From Galerina marginata (taxonomy: Eukaryota > Basidiomycota > Agaricomycetes > Agaricales > Galerinaceae): 64,000 bases of DNA. The position numbers and the translations under genes were made by a program. This document shows positions 12,249 through 25,285 of this stretch, in pieces. Every line of letters starts with the position of its first letter. Positions within the stretch are counted from its first letter, which is position 1. Location of the stretch: positions 1,426,001 to 1,490,000 of the forward strand of contig JAECYW010000005.1 of the NCBI GenBank assembly GCA_023014335.1. Direction: 5' to 3'. The notes beneath the pieces were generated by a model. That model had not been told where the DNA came from and made no database searches. It was given only the letters and a program-made list of their open reading frames with translations.

Positions 12249-13184
12249 GCCCGACATGCAGGTCTTCATGTTCTTGGTCGAACAAGAAATCTTATTATGT
12301 GAAATACCTGGTCAATCTTCGTACTCGAATATTTTGTATTTTGGGCTTCGTGACATATGCTAAAGGCTGCTAAAAGTTAAATAAGCCGTCGAGTCTTCCC
12401 CCAACTGTTCGGGACCGATATGATGCTAATCCGCAGATAATAATACGTTGGATACCGACAGAAGGACTCTCTACGTGGATCTGGCCGAACTCGTAGTTAT
12501 TCTCGGAGAGGGGGAAGATCTCGATTTCAAGTTCTCATCAAATCGGTGCTCTTCTGAGCGTCAATGTCCTTAGGCGACCGCTACTTTGCTTTTCTGGAAG
12601 GTATCGGTACTGTGACCAGTGAGACCAATCGGCTTTGGATTGGATCTCTGTATCCCTCCGATATAGGCCATGAATCGGTACCGCAATAAACTGCGATGGG
12701 TGTGCGTTAACCCGCTCAGGGGTCCAAAAGTCACTTGGGTAGGTCTGAGACGAGACTTATATCGAAGAGGCGCAAGGCATCGAGCGCCTGACCACTCCTC
12801 ATTCCCGGCACCGAAAGACAATTGCCCGGCAGGGGATCAATGGCCCAAAATGTTTGGAAGGAATTCGGGACCGACGTCGATGAAAGGGGACAAACTTCTA
12901 CCCGACGGTCGTATCTTGCCCGATCTGGTCTGTCCGAAGTTTTTACTGTATCGAAATGGCCGAGAGGAGGCGGGTACATGACATAGCCACAGTGCCGAAA
13001 CTTTATCGCTCGCGAGGAACACTCTGGGTGAGCCATACGGTAGGCGGGAAGTTGCAAATGAAGCCTTAGCGGATCAAGGAGAAATGTCGGACAGAGATAT
13101 TACATTTCCTTCCCCTATGTACAAGTATTTCTACACCGGTAAAGTAAACTCTAAAGAGAACACGTACAGTAGTAACATGATACT
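12249..13184. other. convergent intergenic region
   Basis: This lies between the 3' ends of the sugar permease (+) and the PFK26-like gene (-). Open frames at 12570-13057 overlap on both strands with no splice sites or motifs, so I call no gene. Confidence 0.5.
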
Positions 13185-15380
<2,196 letters not shown>

Positions 15381-15698
15381 CTACGATTTGAGCTCGTAGG
15401 GGTATCCGGGGATTAGGGCAGAACCTCTGCGGTGTAGTTCTTCAGAGATATCGAGAATCTCGGGGCAAGGTGATGGTCCGAGATCGAGAGATTAATGAGT
15501 GACATGCCGGCACCAGAGGACAAGTTAAAGAGTATTACATAATCGTCGATAAGATAAGACAAGTAATGGATTGAGCGTAGATTGAGCAAATGAGCAACGA
15601 CAAAAGCGAACAAAGCATAATGAGAAATAAAGGGGGGAATCACGAAAACGAAACGGATAATTTCGAGAAAATACCGGAAAAGGAGGATGAATGAAATG
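15381..15698. other. short spacer, PFK26-like promoter and ALY/REF 3' end
   Basis: Both flanking genes run on the minus strand. This 318-nt spacer must contain the 3' UTR of the export adaptor and the promoter of the kinase gene. No other feature was seen. Confidence 0.5.
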
Positions 15699-16615
15699 CT
15701 ATAGTTCTGGTGCCGCAGCTCGGTAATCCTCCATCTCCTGGTCTAGGTCAGCTACAGTCACAGATGTTCTCTTCTTTAACCGTTTGGGACCTTTCTTCTG
15801 TCGGAAGCGACGCGGAGGTATTGGTATAGGATTCGATTGCACAGGGGCAGGAGCAGTGATCTGTGATGAGTTGGCTTTTCTTGGAGGTGGTCGAGGAGCA
15901 CTGAGGGGCGGGGTAAGGAGGGAATGAATCACTGGGACGTCATAAGAACCTACCTAGGAGGTAAAGAGACATGACCGTTTATTGTAGGTTGCGCAGACAT
16001 CTGCGATTGGGAAGGGGCTATTCGGTCCAGTAATGTTGGTGGTGTTGGAAAATGTGGTGCAGGCCCAGGAAGAGACGGTGCACCATCTACTAGAATCTCA
16101 ATCTTTATGGGTCGACCTTCCATGATAATGGGTAAGCTAAATCTCACACTGAAAATTGGCTGTAACTCACGTCCATCTACGATCTTCCCGTCATATTTCG
16201 CGCGAGCAGTGACAGCATCGCCTGGCCGCTGGAACGTGACGACGGCCATGCCTTTCGACTTGCCCTGCGAGTTGTACACCAAAAATGAATCCTTTAAAGG
16301 TCCTACGGTCTTCCTAAAGAGCTCCTGGAAGGTAGTGTGCCACTCAAGACCAGTAAAAATACGCATACGACGGGCGCTTACCTCCACCTCCTTTTCCCCG
16401 ACATCAGCTGGCAGCCTGCTCAGAAATATTCTGCTCCCAGACTCATGCGTAGATTTGACCTTAGCCGAAATGGGACCCATCTCTCCTGGTGCGACCGAGA
16501 TGTTCGTCTTCCAAGCTGGCGGCGCGTGTCCTGCATGATTTCCAAGAACCTGCCGTTTTGGACCGTGAAAAGTGTTGTATCGCGCATACGGAGTGAATTT
16601 GTTCTGGTTTTGCAT
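15699..16615 (-). CDS. ALY/REF-family mRNA export adaptor (Yra1/Mlo3-like)
   Basis: Nuclear RNA-binding adaptor predicted to link spliced mRNA to the export receptor. Four exons (16615-16382, 16324-16171, 16116-15954, 15900-15699) give 250 residues. A single RRM spans roughly residues 60-145. RNP2 is RIFLSRLP, RNP1 is KGMAVVTF, and the domain ends DGRRPIKIEILVD. The C-terminal tail, rich in Pro and basic residues, ends QKKGPKRLKKRTSVTVADLD then QEMEDYRAAAPEL. That is the FoP/ALY C-terminal motif. The N-terminus MQNQNKFTPYARYN lacks the UAP56-binding helix found at the start of most ALY proteins, so a further upstream exon may have been missed. The 54-nt second intron (16170-16117) is a multiple of three with no stop, so its retention would insert 18 residues in the RRM. 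Confidence 0.88.
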
Positions 16616-17180
16616 GGATTATTCACAAGCACTTCGGATGTCTTTCAAAGAGAATAATTCGAAGGTAGATTTTGAACGAGACAAAGTCAACAGAGGAGAG
16701 TCCAATCTGCCATGGCTCGTCAAGGCTTTTGATAAACTTACGCAAATAGAGGATTTCCTTTCCGGAGTCTCAGAAACAAGGTCACTCGTCAACCACCATG
16801 TTCGTCCACTCAGTACATTCGAATCCATTTCGTTCTTGTCAATCTCTTCCTCTTGAAATAGAGATGTGGTATATGGCGTTTTGGTAACCTCTAACTTTGA
16901 ACCGGCGTCACTGCCTAAAGTGTCCCAATGGAAACTACAGTCATGCCGACTTAGTTCCAACTTTGAGCTTCAAATTTACTTCAAGCCCCAATGAGGTCGG
17001 GAATAACAATGCTCCTACCAATTCCCTGCCAGATCTTGTTTTACTCGCTTGTTTTACTCGCCTGTTAATCCCGGTCCAATGGCAACGATAACCGTGAACT
17101 GCAAATGAACGTAATTTCAACCCCCGGAAAAACGGATCCGACGCAATTTTACATATACTGTCTTTGGAATGCTCGGTTTT
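16616..17180. other. promoter region between ALY/REF gene and MFS array
   Basis: This holds the upstream region of the minus-strand export adaptor. A good donor (GTAAGT on the minus strand near 16740) could mark an unannotated 5' exon ending about there, but I could not confirm one. The remaining frames are unconvincing. Confidence 0.4.
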
Positions 17181-17206
17181 GTTGAGGACGTTTTTACGCC
17201 GTACGT
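17181..17206. promoter_or_regulatory. decayed copy of the inverted repeat upstream of the MFS pseudogene
   Basis: The sequence GTTGAGGACG, then a T-rich centre, then ACGCCGTAC lines up with the perfect inverted repeat at 19391-19416. It lies 298 nt before the pseudogene ATG, against 303 nt for the intact gene. The right arm no longer pairs fully with the left. Confidence 0.45.
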
Positions 17207-17478
17207 TATGATTGTGGAATGAATGCCTCTAGCTTGCCCTAATCGCTATTTTCTCTCCCTAGTCTCTGATCTGCCTCCTTGAGCCCTGTCATAAGATTTC
17301 GAATGAAAGCCTGCCGGCGTTCAAGTTTAATCATGGCAGTACCGCTCTCATGGCTCTCTCGTCCTCGTTTTCGTGATGACCCTGATTCTTGGAAGCAAAG
17401 TTACTGGTATACCTGCTTGCTTAAGCGTAAGAGACGTGCCCAACTTGTCATCCCTTATCTTTCCGCAAGAAGGCCGAC

Positions 17479-19070
17479 ATGGCGAACCGTCGTCTCGATC
17501 TTTCCGTTAACATCTCTCTAACAGAACTCCGACAACCTAGTCACAGTAACAATGAAGAACCAGCCTCAGAGAGTCTTCCTACTTCCGAAACCGTATGTCC
17601 TGTCAGATCGGACGCAGTGAATTGTGATACGGTAGATGAACTACAGATCGCTTCAACTTCTCTTGGAGAGGACAGGGCGACCTTTGATATCAACCCGCGC
17701 TGGCTCCGACAAATCTGTGCTTCGCGAATCATTTCCTCTAAAAATTCGCCAGAGCGCATATCCTCATGGAACCTCTGAAACCAATCCATAATCTTCAGTT
17801 GTGGCTCCTTCAACTGCAGACCCAAGATTGACGAAAGAGCAGAAACGGAAGAGCATTATCCAGTTTGTCGCACTTTGTTGGTCCGTTTGGCTGCTCGATT
17901 GGAACGATGGCACTACTGGCCATTGTTGCCGAGCTTACAGGAGCAGTACAATGTATGCGCGTCCCTCATCTGCGCATTCTCTCTATTAACTGCGAATTAT
18001 CTCAGGTTGGATTTCCACCTGCATGGGCTTGGAAAGGTACACTCTATTTATCACTTTTTATTCACTTTTGACCATTTATCTGGACAACCAGGTCTTAGTC
18101 CTAGGCTCTATATGCCAAGTTTGCGTGTATGCTATCATCGTACCCACACTCGCATCCTCTCTCCTAATGTGCACATATGTCATTTTAGAGTTCGAAGTAT
18201 CCTTCCAAGTTTGTACTTTCAGTCGGTCTTGCGCTTGACCATGAGCTTCCTTCTGTAGCTCGGCCGTGGTGGCGGCCAAGAGCAAATCCTGATCTTGGAA
18301 ATGGCGGCAGGCAAGCGAACGGCTTTGTTGGAAGTCTCCACAAGCTTGTCGACAAAACTTGCTGTATACACGGTGCGTGGGTCTGAATCTTGTTCGCATC
18401 ATGGAGGCGTATTGATATTTGTCTGGTAGGTTTGGGAGCCTTCAGTTCACCATCTGCTTCGACGTATTTCTGATTTTCCGACCGTCGACGGACCTACTAC
18501 TTTGCGATGTCAGTGGACTTGGCTTTGACGAAATCGCTATTGTGATACATGTATTCAGATCCAGACGACAAGAAGGTAGATTTTATTTTGGCTCCAGTGG
18601 TCTCGTATCTCATGCTATACGTTCTTCCAGACACAATATTGGAGGCTGGACAAGAACCTGGCGCAGGTTCATGACAAATATTTGCTCAGAAAGCCTCCCT
18701 CTCCTGTCCGTTTTTTGCTCTGATATATATTGGAGTGAAGGTTGGTCCTAATGTTGTCCTTGAGAATTATTATAATGACGAGGTCGTAGGTTGGATCGTT
18801 ACTTTCATTATTCGCGAACGCCATGGCTGACATGGCTCAGGTTTCATCTCATGGATGCTTCAGCGGTATGACTCGCCACGATGGCTGGCTTATTTATCTG
18901 TCAACCCTGTTCCTATCTCAAGATTTGACACTGGGTCGTGTAGGTCTAATCTGGCTCAACAAGAAGGCTGCGAACACCGTATCGTCGTCTTCTATTTTCT
19001 CGTTTCTCTCGGGTAAGCCTCTGTAAGTGCTACTGTGCATGGCGCCGTTTTGGGCTTTGCTAATGCGTCA
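17479..19070 (+). pseudogene. 5' copy of the MFS transporter, pseudogene
   Basis: This region aligns by eye with the intact transporter at 19694-21855, starting with MANRRLDLSVNISLTEL against MTNSRLDPAVNIPLTEL. It has lost coding capacity. The frame has shifted by about 17690. A 1-nt deletion near 17923, in the block that gives NDGTSGPLLPRLQ in the intact copy, changes the reading to NDGTTGHCCRAY. A short block after IGVEG (intact: VTLGG) is missing near 18740. The final exons present in the intact copy (from FVPSIIENAVA onward) are absent after about 19070. Conserved patches such as FVALCWSVWLLDWNDG and LIWLNKKAANT remain. It is the upstream member of a three-unit array. Confidence 0.75.
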
Positions 19071-19390
19071 AGCAAAGGTTTCTAGCTACCGCTTTCATCG
19101 CATTTTTATGCGTCCGTTTTTGTCGGTATCTCCAGGAACATTGAACTGCCGTCTCAAGCGCCGGTTACTCAATCTGCCTACCGACTTATCAAGGCGTGTC
19201 GGGAATAAAGATGTTCCTGCTCCTTCCCAAGCCAGATCTTACTTTTCCATTGTGGCTAGTTCCGGCCCAATCACAATGACAACTATGAAATGCGATGGAA
19301 CGAAATTTTCGACTTCGATTACAGCCCCGAAAACCTATCCGGAAAAACCTCGGACTCCGACGCAGCTTTATACTTTGACCTGGAACTTTT

Positions 19391-19416
19391 GTGGAGGACG
19401 TATAAACGTCCTCCAC
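19391..19416. promoter_or_regulatory. perfect inverted repeat, candidate operator of the MFS gene
   Basis: Two 11-nt arms, GTGGAGGACGT and ACGTCCTCCAC, are exact reverse complements around a 4-nt centre ATAA. It lies 303 nt before the start codon of the intact transporter. A symmetric site of this size suits a dimeric transcription factor, for example of the zinc-cluster type, though TATAAA also falls across the centre and could be core promoter. No regulator gene is visible nearby. Confidence 0.4.
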
Positions 19417-19693
19417 TATGCCCGTGGGAAAACCATCTCTAGATTGTTGAAGTCCCTGTTTTCATTTGGCTTATTTCTTATCTCTTTCGCCTTGAGGCTT
19501 GTCATAGGATCTCGAATGAGAGCCGGCGGACGTAAAAGTTTAGTCATAGCAGTATCACCTGCTCTCATGGACCTCTCACCCTCATTTTTTGTTCTGAAAT
19601 TGATTCTTGGAAGGAACAATTTTCTCCTTGGTTAAAAGCCGTTCCCGGATAACCTCTGGTGTTATGCCTTGCCTTTCAAGAAAGGAGCCCGAC

Positions 19694-21855
19694 ATGACGA
19701 ACAGTCGTCTTGATCCCGCTGTTAACATTCCCCTAACTGAACTCAACAAGCTGAGCAGTAACGAAGAAGAACCGATGGAGAGCCTCCCAGTTCTCGAGGT
19801 TGGATACCCCGTTACTCCGGAGATGATAAGACCAGACGCGATATATGAACTACACGTCACCCCAGTCTATCTCTCTGAGAGGACAAGAAGGCCTTCGACA
19901 TTAACCCATGCTGGCTCCGACAAATCCGTGTTTAACGAATCATTTCATTTAGAAAATCTCCCTTCCACTTTTCCTCCTGGATTCTCGGAAAGCAATCAAA
20001 ATCCCTCAACCGATGTTTCCTCGTCAGCAGCAAACCGAGGCTTGTCAAAGCTGCAGAAACGAAGCAGTATGATCCAGTTTCTCGCACTTTGCTGGTCTAT
20101 CTGGCTGGTGGGTTGGAATGATGGTACATCGGGGCCGTTATTACCGAGGTTACAGGAGTATTATAACGTATGTGCCCATCATTCGCCCATTATCTTCGAT
20201 TAACAGTTCGTATTTCAGGTCGGATTTTCGGTTGTATCCATGATATTCGTTGGAAGCTGTTTCGTGAGCGGCTTTTCACTCCGTGAAAGTTCTGGGTACC
20301 TAACATGCTTCCATACGAAAGGGGTATATTTGCGGAGGAGCGTTAAATGTTTGGTTGAACGACCGTTTAGGGCTTGGAAAGGTACTCTATATTTGTTGTC
20401 TGCGCTCTCTTTCTGACCATTCGTCTGTGCAACCAGATTTTAGTTCTTGGTTCTATTTGCCAAATTTGCGGGTATGCAATTATCATCCCCGCACCACCGT
20501 TCCCTCTCCTGGTCTGTGCATATGTCATTGTAGGGTTTGGAGTATCTTTCCAAGTACGTGCTTCTATCAATTTCTGGGTTAATCGCAGGCTTTATTGCCT
20601 TGCTTTCTTTAGACCGCTCAAGCAAATGGATTTGTTGGAAGTTTGCATGAACATATGTCGACGAAACTTGGGATGATGCACGGTGCCTACGGTAGTTCTG
20701 TTCTTGCCTTTCGCTTGAAACACGCTGATCGCCTCTCAGGCCTCGGAGCCTTCACTTCGCCATTTGTTTCGACATACTTCTCAGGATTTTCCGACCGTCG
20801 GTGGGCCTACCATTTCACGCTTTCATTGGGGCTTGCTTTGGCAAATCTCGTTGTTGTGATATATGTGTTCCGATTCCGACGACAAGAAGGTACATTCCAT
20901 TCCAGATGCGAGTATCCGCGTATCTTAGGCTATTTATTTTTCAGAAATATTATCGGAGGCTGGACAAGAACCGAGCGCAGAGTCCGGTACGCAACAACAA
21001 GGGAGCAAGTACAGGCAAATATTTGCTCAGAAAGCTGTACCTCTCCTTACCGTGTTTGCTTTAATCTATATTGGGGTGGAAGTTACTCTTGGAGGTTGGT
21101 CTTAAAATTATCACCTTTGACAATCAGTACATTGGCGAGGTCGTAGGTTGGATCGTAACCTTCATTATTCGTCAACGCCATGGCGGTCATAGTTCGGGTT
21201 ACATTTCATCTGGATTCTTTGGTGGTATGGATTCTTAACCTGCCCGCCCTCTTTATCTGACGACTCGTGTCACTGTCTCCTAGGTTTGACACTAGGCCGT
21301 GTCGGTTTAATATGGCTCAACAAAATGGTAGGCGAACATCGCATTATTATCTTCTATTCTCTCGTGGCAATCGGGTAAGGGTCTGTGGTTATTCTCGAGC
21401 ATGCAGTTAACGTTATAAACCCAGACTCGAGATGACTGTTTGGTTTGTTCCTTCTATCATCGAGAACGCAGTAGCTGTAAGTGTTTAATCTGAACAAAGC
21501 GAAAAATATTGAACTCTTCCAAGGTCTCTCTCTTCGGACTCGTCCTGGGACCAATGTTCCCGCTCCTTGTATCCCATATGACCCACATCCTGCCTCGTTG
21601 GCTACTTACTGGATGCGTCGGGCTCGTCACAGGCATCGGCGTCGCTGGATCTGCAGCACTGCCGTTCATCACTGGTGTGCTGGCGGCGAAGTATGGTATC
21701 GGTTCCTTGCAACCTTTGTGAGTGACAATAGTATAATACCGTCCGACCGTTATTGGCAAGTGACCTGTGCTTATTTTTACAGGATGATCTCGATGATGGG
21801 GGTCATGCTGCTCGTATGGATGTGTGTTCCCAAGGCCGCACGACACGTGGAATGA
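19694..21855 (+). CDS. MFS transporter (FucP/BSC6-like), intact copy
   Basis: Predicted twelve-helix membrane transporter of unknown substrate. About 12 exons join across 45-70 nt introns with ordinary borders and no broken frame. The hydrophilic N-terminus (about 135 residues, Ser/Glu-rich) precedes FLALCWSIWLVGWNDGTSG, which resembles the first helix of uncharacterised fungal MFS proteins related to yeast Bsc6. Later segments include LNDRLGLGK, VLGSICQICGYAIIIPAP, FQTAQANGFVGSLHEHM and KLGMMHGAYG. Further on come IYIGVEVTLGGW, GHSSGYISSGFFGGLTLGR, then LFGLVLGPMFPLLVSHM, LPRWLLTG and GSAALPFITGVLAAKYG. The stop TGA is at 21853-21855. It is the middle and only intact unit of the array. The substrate is unknown. 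Confidence 0.82.
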
Positions 21856-22129
21856 AAGTTCGTAGCTTGTCTAGCAAGTTGCAAGGCCAACCCACCTTCG
21901 CGATAACCTGTGACTTGTAAGGGCTATCCTCCATAGCAGGCTTTTAGATCTTTTTCTAACCACGTCTGAATCTATTTTGTTCTTGTCAGTGTCTATCCCA
22001 ATTCAACTTGTGGTATACGTCGTCGTCTCATCAAAACTCTTAATCCATGCTATCTAAATTCCAATGCGCGCTTTCCTTGAGGATTTTTATAGGTCCACGC
22101 AATACGACCTGGTAGACCACCTTAGATTG

Positions 22130-22560
22130 CCCAAATTCCATTGGACTTGTTTCTTATCTCGGTCGCCTGGAGGCCTCTCATAAGGTCTTACATGAGCGCT
22201 CGCGGACGTAGAAGCATGGCAGTATTCTTTTCCCTTCCGAAAGGCAACCGAGAGGACAGCAAGACTTTGAATGCCTGAATTTGAGTTTGCCATGGTCGGA
22301 ATGCCCTTCTTTTGAACCAGATTTTCAGATAGGACCAAACATTGGTATAAACAAGCAGGAATCAAAGGGGCCTATCGTTATGAAAATGGCTGGAACTATA
22401 CTCAACCGGCTTATCTCTGAAAAAGAATATCCTCAACACTAACTTGTACATGCGTCTTTGTAAATCGGTCTGTTGATTTCCGGGTTTATTTCGACAGATA
22501 ATCTCGATGACGGGAGTTGTGTTACTTGTATAGACGTATGTTCCCAAGGGAGCGAGCGAT
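22130..22560 (+). pseudogene. 3' remnant of a third MFS unit
   Basis: At 22150-22240 the DNA resembles the promoter segments of the other two units (TTTCTTATCTC, then a CTCATAAGGTC and GGACGTAGAAG block; compare 19480-19560 and 17285-17340). At about 22499-22555 a stretch matches the start of the last exon of the intact gene (ISMMGVMLLVWMCVPK), but an in-frame TAG replaces the Trp codon. Everything between the promoter and the last exon is gone, consistent with an internal deletion. Confidence 0.5.
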
Positions 22561-22857
22561 ACAGGTGTTACAGAACTAGAGGCTGTACCGGAGACCCTTT
22601 GAACGAACCCACTTGAGCCAAGGGAGAAAACAATGGCTGTACCTACAGGAGGTGTCGAAAAACCACGGGGGATAAGGTGACGTTACCAGCTTTCTTAGCC
22701 CTTTTGGCGCCTATGAGAAGCTAGCTGGGCGTCTTGACACGGTTGTGTCAACAGAAGCAGAGAGTCGAATAACTCGCCCATGGCAGGATAGGGCATGCTC
22801 GTTTGCTGAGTTTTGCCAGGTTGGGGTAAATAACCAGGTGGCTGCGCCAGTCGACAG

Positions 22858-23643
22858 TTATCGATCAATAGTGCGTTGGACACCTGAGGCGGCTGTCGTT
22901 ATATTGGCGACAAGAGAATTACTGGGCTTGGATTTAGTCGTCGTCCAATGACGAAAAGCTAGAAATGCCAAGCAAGCAGTGATGGCGGCGAGGGTTCCGA
23001 TTAATCTGGTTCCGACAACAGAGGTTTCCTGTTCCACCTGTGAAAGTATGAAAGTAAAGTGAGGACGGCATGAGCTTAAGTGACATGATAAACATACCAC
23101 AGATGTGAATGGAGACAGTATCGGAATGGTAAAGTGTGAGGCGCCGATTGCGGACCACCATCCTTGCTGCTTATGATGAAGTAGCATTGAATGACGAGCG
23201 TAATGTGTCGCGAGGTAGATGATAACAACTACGAGCATGGCGACCAGGATCCCAAGGAACATCTACTTGGATATCAGCCCAAATCTTGCAAGATGGGAAG
23301 AATAAACAAACGAGAAGTTTTTCTAGGGCTGCGTGCTTTTCCTTGTGTTCCTTTGCAAGTAAAGCGAGTTCACGCTAGGCACGGTTATTTACAGAAGAAA
23401 ATTAGAGGAGAACGGCATACTCACTTCCCTTTTCATATCCTGAGCGTACCCCAATGTCCTAACCTCTTTCTGGTGGGTTTCTTGGGCAGCAAGCAGAGCC
23501 TCTGCTTTCAAGGCACGGGTGGCCCAATATTGTTCAGTAGCTGTCAATGGCTGCATCATATCAATATGTGCCTTTGAAGTAGCATAGTAAGACTGTTGAA
23601 AGGGATTAGAATTTGAAGTTGCAAGTGCTAGAGTTGCAGACAT
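22858..23643 (-). CDS. small two-helix membrane protein, conserved hypothetical
   Basis: Three exons (23643-23425, 23262-23098, 23037-22858) encode 187 residues with all phases zero. The N-terminal half is soluble: MSATLALATSNSNPFQQSYY, then an amphipathic stretch LTATEQYWATRALKAEALLAAQETH likely to be helical. A first membrane segment follows (FLGILVAMLVVVIIYLATHY), then a loop with HHKQQGWWSAIG and a second hydrophobic segment (TLAAITACLAFLAF). I chose the ATG at 23643 over one at 23706 because the extra 21 residues look non-coding. An upstream intron of 162 nt is longer than most here. I do not recognise the family. Its promoter region also holds the divergent tRNA. Confidence 0.7.
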
Positions 23644-23766
23644 GGGTGGTTTCTTCAGCTTGTTTGACGACAAGGTGGTTAAGCGCAAGCTCTGTTCAGC
23701 CAACACTGGTTGAGAGTAACTCTAGAGTTTAAACAACATATTTGTGTTACACTTCCTACTAATATG

Positions 23767-23875
23767 TCCTTCTTAGCTCAGCTGGTAGAGCGCGTCACTA
23801 GTATGGCGGGATTACGTAATTTCCCACGGTCATATACAAATGACGAGGTCAGTCGTTCAAGTCGGCTAGAAGGAA
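23767..23875 (+). tRNA. tRNA-Thr (anticodon AGT) with a 36-nt intron
   Basis: The acceptor arms TCCTTCT and AGAAGGA pair perfectly. The D arm is GCTC-AGCTGGTA-GAGC and the internal A box reads TTAGCTCAGCTGG. The anticodon stem CGTCA pairs with TGACG. The loop starts C-T-A-G-T-A, giving anticodon AGT at 23800-23802, and is interrupted after position 37 by an intron at 23804-23839, the usual place for nuclear tRNA introns. The T arm is AGTCG-TTCAAGT-CGGCT, matching the B box. A run of T follows at 23876-23885 and serves as the Pol III stop. No CCA is encoded, as expected for a eukaryote. Confidence 0.9.
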
Positions 23876-23935
23876 TTTCTTTTTGTCAAAATTCAGGCGT
23901 CCGCTGTAACAACAGTTTTTGGTGCTGCCAGTGGG

Positions 23936-24092
23936 TGCCGCGTTTATCAACTTGGCCACAAGTACTTTATTCCTCTTTTCCCCTGACGGACGCAACACGC
24001 AAACGACCAACAGCTTGAACTAAATCTTTCATTCAACTGTGTACTTTACTGTCATCGAACTCGAAATCGATTCGCGACTAAGTGTTGTCAGA
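23936..24092 (+). repeat. diverged tandem direct repeat, unit 1
   Basis: This unit and the one at 24115-24254 share a TGCCGC(G/A)TTTA(T/C)CAACT start, an identical stretch containing AACACGCAAACGACC, an ATTCAACTG block and a TCGAACTCG(A/T)AATCGA end. The pair sits just downstream of the tRNA gene. Nothing indicates coding. It could be relics of a small transposon inserted near a tRNA, but no terminal repeats are evident. Confidence 0.6.
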
Positions 24093-24114
24093 ATCTAGTT
24101 CTGTTATTGCTTTG

Positions 24115-24254
24115 TGCCGCATTTACCAACTCGGCCAGATGTTTTTGGCCCTGATCGAAGCAACACGCAAACGACCAACAACTACTAAATAACTTCATTC
24201 AACTGATATCAAGTTATTGTTGTCGAACTCGTAATCGACTTCGTGTTGTCTTCA
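24115..24254 (+). repeat. diverged tandem direct repeat, unit 2
   Basis: Second unit of the repeat described at 23936-24092, in the same orientation, about 179 nt downstream and with small indels relative to unit 1. Confidence 0.6.
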
Positions 24255-25285
24255 GTTATTCATCGCTACCAGACTCATAAGCGTTCACAGGTGACAAGGC
24301 ACTATATGGTCGAAATATCTCACCATAAGGAAGTCATTAAAGCAGTAAGAAACCTGATTCTATGTAGTCTAGGATGCATCTTCAACTAAAATGTGACTCT
24401 ATCGCAGGCGGAATCTACGAGTCAGGTGTAGTCACTGGCAGAGCCGAGCCGTAAGACGCAGACATCGGAGGCGTAGATGAACGCCTGCCAAACCCTGGAT
24501 GAGTTATAACCTGACCGGCCTCTATTTATTCATCGCAGATCATCAAACGGCTAACTAAAACCCTTGTAGGCGTCAGGCCAATAGACGATAATTACCTATT
24601 GACCTTAAAACGAACGGAAGCAAGGCTTTCACAGGCCACTCTGACCAAAATATCTTTGAAACTTACATCCTACATACCATGGACCCTCACCTCCATCACA
24701 GACGGAATCCACGGCGAGTCAAAGGCAGCAAGACAGACATCGGCTTGCCAGAGCCCTGAGCCCTGTAGTAAGTAGTCCAATGAGCCCAAGATTAATTCCG
24801 TCGGAGCCGAACCATTTGCTTTGCAGTTTACTCCCACCTCACTTCGTTTGCAGTTAATTCATTGCTAAACGGTTCCCCCATTCAAAATAGAATTCCGAAC
24901 CAAGCGGACTGAAGACGAATGAATCCCTCTCGAGTCATTGAGAAAAATGGCTGTTGTAGCATAGCCCCAAGTCTGGATACCTACCAGAACATTGGAGTAG
25001 TTATTGGATCCACGAGCACCCAATATAGATTGGAAGTCTATAATGAGACTGGGCCCCGCTCTCTCCGGTGAAAACCAACACTCCTTCGCGGCCTAGGACT
25101 CATCCATCGAACGCGATCCATCAATGACGGATTCTGCTGGGGTACTTAAAGCAGACAGCTACACGTTTCGTCACCGTGTTTCACTTACACTTATCCCAAA
25201 CATTCTTAATTTGTACGTATTGCAATCCTGTCGGAAGCTGGGTCGCTTATATCAACCTAGTATTGTCAAGCACCACCCAATCGCT
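24255..25285. other. intergenic region before the first FAD monooxygenase
   Basis: No coding exon seen. Two loosely similar patches (CGGAATC-TACGAGTCA near 24410 and CGGAATCCACGGCGAGTCA near 24705, each followed by GCAGACATCGG-like or GACAGACATCGG-like sequence) suggest another decayed duplication. The last 150 nt should hold the monooxygenase promoter. Confidence 0.4.

Noticed and set aside
24380..24760. Possible CRISPR-like or tandem array from the CGGAATC/GACATCGG patches
   Set aside because: Only two loose copies with no regular spacing; the genome is eukaryotic.
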